Source: Burkholderiales bacterium
GTDB lineage: Bacteria > Pseudomonadota > Gammaproteobacteria > Burkholderiales > Burkholderiaceae_D
Direction of reading: 5' to 3'
Assembly (NCBI GenBank): GCA_028868455.1
Contig: JAGWUK010000075.1
Span: 1-9,599, forward strand
Length of the DNA stretch: 9,599 nt
Positions within the stretch are counted from its first letter, which is position 1, and each line of letters begins with the position of its first letter. A program made the position numbers and the translations under genes. The notes below the pieces were generated by a model. That model searched no databases. It had not been told where the DNA came from and saw only the letters and a list, made by a program, of their open reading frames with translations. Positions 7,617 to 9,599 of the stretch are shown here, piece by piece.

Positions 7617-9146
7617 TCAGGATTGCTGCATTTGCTGCTGGAAAGTCAGAACGATAAATTCGGCAGGATGGACAACGGCAACCTTAACCGTGACACGCAT
7701 GTAACCATCCAGAATATCCTGTCCGGTCATGGTGATGCCCTCACCGACCGCAACGCTGTACGCATCGCTGGCTTTAGAGCCGACCAATGCACCGGCCTTC
7801 CACTGGTCGTTCAGGAAGTTATTGATAGCGCTGGAAACGGCCACCCAGGTTAAATCGGAATTCGGCTCAAACACGTACGCCTGCATGGCATTTTTAATGG
7901 ATTGCTCAAGCATGATCATCGTGCGTCGGACGTTGATATAACGCCAGTCGTCACTGTTACCCGCCATCGTCCGCGCGCCCCAGATCAGCAAACCCCAGTT
8001 CGGGAAGACCCGGATGGCATTCACCGCCAGACCGTTTAAAGGAACGTTCAGGTTTTCCTGATCGGCATCGGTGATGTTGACTGCTGGTGAGGTCGCATTA
8101 ATGATGGTGGTATTGGCTGGTGCCTTATACACCCCTTCGCCGGCATCCACGCGGGAATACACGCCAGCCATTGCGGCGGCAGGCGGCAACAGGTTGACGC
8201 TCAGCGCCAGATCGTTCATCGTCACCTGATAGGTCGGTGAAAGTGCGTATAAAGTCTGGTGATTGCTGCGCGTTGTTGTCGCGTCAGATGGTGTGGAAAT
8301 CTGATTGACGATGGCCAGATAGCTATTGAGCTTGGCCGTATTTGACGAACCAGGAAAGAGGCTTGGTGCTTCATTCGTCAGATCGGTCGCCAGTTGCGCG
8401 ATGCTCGCTGCCGAAATCCAGGTGTAATCAATATTGCTGACATCGACGATATTGGTATTGATCCACGGATAATAAGCCACGCCGTATTTATTGTAGTCTT
8501 CACCCAGACCGTTGACTTTGTAAAAACCATCCATGCCGGTGGCACCCTGAATAGGATCACTGGTCGAGTAGTCCGCAGCCTTATATCCATTGACGATATC
8601 CAGTATGGCGATACGGCTCTGCATCAGATTGCAATGTGTCAGCGCCATTTGCGAAACACTGGCCCAGTCATCAACGGATAGATGCACAGTTTCCGGCATG
8701 ACCAGCATGGTCGGCTCGGCATATTGCTTCAGCAAATCGAATGCATTGGTAAACGGTTCTTTGGTGAACACGCCGCCCGCTGCTTTCATGTTGTCATAGG
8801 TGCCCAGAGAAACGATGAAGCAAGTACTACCGCCGTTATTGAAAAACATCTGCATGCCGTAGTACAACAAAAAGGCAGGCGTGGAAGCGTCCGGTTGATA
8901 GGGAGGAATGGCGGTTGATGCGGTGACATAGGTGTATTCCATATCCGGATCTGCCCCAAAATATTTCTGGTAGTCCAGCATGGATGTAATGCGTGTAGGA
9001 ACGTTGACGAGGCTCTGATTCCCGTTCTGCGCTTTTTGTGTGTAGCCAATAAAAGCCGGAACTGCGGTTTCCACCTCGACAACAGAATTGCCGAAGCCAT
9101 CAATCTCATTGATGTACACTCCGGGCGTCTTGAGTTGCGCTGCCAT
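7617..9146 (-). CDS. Contractile tail sheath protein (Afp2-4-like)
   Basis: A 509-residue sheath subunit that wraps the inner tube and contracts to drive it outwards. The N-terminal arm has TPGVYINEIDGFGNSVVEVE at 7-26 and VPAFIGYT at 29-36, the classic start of phage-like sheath proteins. The C-terminal core has AGVYSRVDAGEGVYKAPAN at 327-345, LNVPLNGLAVNAIRVFPNWG at 366-385, WGARTMAGNSDDWRYINVRR at 389-408 and the last strand VVHPAEFIVLTFQQQM at 491-506, which inserts in the neighbouring subunit in related sheaths. The variable region between about 110 and 300 probably forms the outer surface. GGGAGA lies 8 nt before the ATG. It is the only sheath gene visible and the first recognised gene downstream of the promoter, whereas Afp and PVC have several sheath paralogues. 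Confidence 0.97.
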   Translation of the reverse strand: MAAQLKTPGVYINEIDGFGNSVVEVETAVPAFIGYTQKAQNGNQSLVNVPTRITSMLDYQKYFGADPDMEYTYVTASTAIPPYQPDASTPAFLLYYGMQMFFNNGGSTCFIVSLGTYDNMKAAGGVFTKEPFTNAFDLLKQYAEPTMLVMPETVHLSVDDWASVSQMALTHCNLMQSRIAILDIVNGYKAADYSTSDPIQGATGMDGFYKVNGLGEDYNKYGVAYYPWINTNIVDVSNIDYTWISAASIAQLATDLTNEAPSLFPGSSNTAKLNSYLAIVNQISTPSDATTTRSNHQTLYALSPTYQVTMNDLALSVNLLPPAAAMAGVYSRVDAGEGVYKAPANTTIINATSPAVNITDADQENLNVPLNGLAVNAIRVFPNWGLLIWGARTMAGNSDDWRYINVRRTMIMLEQSIKNAMQAYVFEPNSDLTWVAVSSAINNFLNDQWKAGALVGSKASDAYSVAVGEGITMTGQDILDGYMRVTVKVAVVHPAEFIVLTFQQQMQQS

Positions 9147-9164
9147 AAATTACGTCTCCCATGC

Positions 9165-9272
9165 CTATAAAACTGCCATTAAATAAGCGGTTGCCGCACG
9201 ATACAAATCAGAAAGACTGGCCAGATTGCGCCAGTCAGACATCGGTATCCAGACAGCAAACCCCGGATCCAT
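9165..9272 (-). CDS. Possible 35-residue leader ORF before the sheath gene (unproven)
   Basis: A 35-codon frame starts MDPGFAVWIPMSDW and ends AYLMAVL, with its stop 18 bp before the sheath ATG. An in-frame TAG lies directly before the first ATG, so it cannot extend upstream. It is on the operon strand and inside the predicted leader. Against it, there is no Shine-Dalgarno before either in-frame ATG, I recognise no family, and a 40-codon frame on the opposite strand (9161-9283) overlaps it, so length alone is not evidence. It may be a leader peptide or chance. Confidence 0.2.
   Translation of the reverse strand: MDPGFAVWIPMSDWRNLASLSDLYRAATAYLMAVL
9215..9236 (-). repeat. Perfect inverted repeat in the leader (7-bp arms)
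   Basis: GACTGGC and GCCAGTC flank an 8-nt spacer. In the minus-strand transcript this would fold into a short stable hairpin about 70 nt before the sheath start. It does not cover the sheath ribosome binding site and has no U-run, so neither sequestration nor termination is directly shown. Confidence 0.4.
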
Positions 9273-9293
9273 CTACTTCATGAAACACGCAGT

Positions 9294-9308
9294 GGGAATG
9301 CCATTCCC
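9294..9308. promoter_or_regulatory. 15-bp palindrome just downstream of the promoter
   Basis: GGGAATG and CATTCCC are perfect 7-bp arms around one central base. It sits about 30 bp after the expected transcription start. The short centre suits a dimeric repressor site better than an RNA hairpin, since a one-base loop cannot form without opening arm pairs. The binding factor is unknown. Confidence 0.35.
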
Positions 9309-9342
9309 CGAGCGATAAATTATTAAATTACTACCGCCGTCT

Positions 9343-9371
9343 AAATTATCTGTGCGCCAGTTGATTGTCAA
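9343..9371 (-). promoter_or_regulatory. Predicted sigma70 promoter of the eCIS operon
   Basis: On the minus strand a perfect -35 hexamer TTGACA (9366-9371) is followed by GATAAT (9345-9350) at 15 bp or TAATTT (9343-9348) at 17 bp. The DNA upstream to about 9415 is AT-rich, including a run of seven T at 9397-9403 on the plus strand, and might act as an UP-like element. Transcription would start near 9336, giving a leader of about 190 nt before the sheath ATG. Confidence 0.6.
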
Positions 9372-9599
9372 GTTAACAAATCATTTTCTCAATTGATTTT
9401 TTTACCTCAAAAACAATCTGCGATGTCAGCGAATTTTTCTTGGCCATTTTCCGTTAGGACCGGCGCAAAATTGTTCCGGCAAGGCATAGCTATTACGCTG
9501 CCGGGGCGATTTTGCAAACGTCCCGTTCGTTAATCTCAGTGCAATATTTGCCGCAGCAAGGCTTCCACAGCGATCGCGACAAATTTCGTTTTTCACGAA
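9372..9599. other. Upstream stretch without a supportable gene
   Basis: AT-rich near the promoter, more balanced beyond 9420. On the minus strand one frame is open from the right edge to a TGA at 9426-9428 (57 codons); it could be the 3' end of an upstream gene or start at a GTG at 9596, but it shows no recognisable motif and this length is common by chance. At the edge TTCGT and ACGAA (9585-9599) form a small inverted repeat with a 5-nt spacer. I see no tRNA, terminator with a U-run, or mobile element. Confidence 0.4.

Noticed and set aside
9376..9403. AAATCA/TGATTT inverted repeat followed by a T run on the plus strand, considered as a terminator
   Set aside because: The stem is short and almost all A-T, and no plus-strand gene ends before it.
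9373..9447. A 24-codon minus-strand frame beginning MAKKNSL upstream of the promoter
   Set aside because: It has no properly spaced Shine-Dalgarno, ends against the -35 element, has no recognised family, and such short frames are frequent by chance in AT-rich DNA.

Overview
The window carries nine genes, all on the minus strand, that form the structural first half of an extracellular contractile injection system (eCIS; the antifeeding prophage (Afp) / Photorhabdus virulence cassette (PVC) class). Read in the direction of transcription, from right to left, the order is: tail sheath, major tail-tube protein, second tail-tube protein, a DUF5908-type small protein, a LysM-bearing tube/baseplate adaptor, a VgrG-like spike, a PAAR tip, a gp25-like baseplate wedge, and a very large baseplate J-like protein that runs off the left edge. 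The DUF5908 protein and the LysM adaptor, together with the absence in this window of capsid, portal, terminase or T6SS TssB/C genes, favour an eCIS over a phage tail or a type VI secretion system. The spike and PAAR sharpen the tip, the sheath contracts around the tube, and the gp25 and J proteins build the wedge that triggers contraction. The parts expected next in a complete locus (J C-terminus, Afp12-like wedge, fibre, tape measure, AAA+ ATPase, terminator cap, cargo) would lie left of base 1 and are not visible.

The genes are tightly packed: spacings from sheath to J are 92, 11, -11, 9, -4, 12, 3 and 34 bp. This fits a single operon with extensive translational coupling. The only sizeable internal gap, between sheath and tube, contains a long imperfect hairpin.

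The right end (about 9147-9599) is non-coding as far as I can support. It holds a good sigma70-type promoter facing the operon (TTGACA at 9366-9371, GATAAT at 9345-9350) and a leader of about 190 nt with two perfect inverted repeats. One unproven 35-codon reading frame lies in the leader.

The organism is most likely a Gram-negative bacterium with moderate GC content, plausibly a proteobacterium. The evidence is the recognisable sigma70 promoter, the purine-rich Shine-Dalgarno sites and the Afp/PVC-like protein set. I cannot name a genus from the sequence alone.
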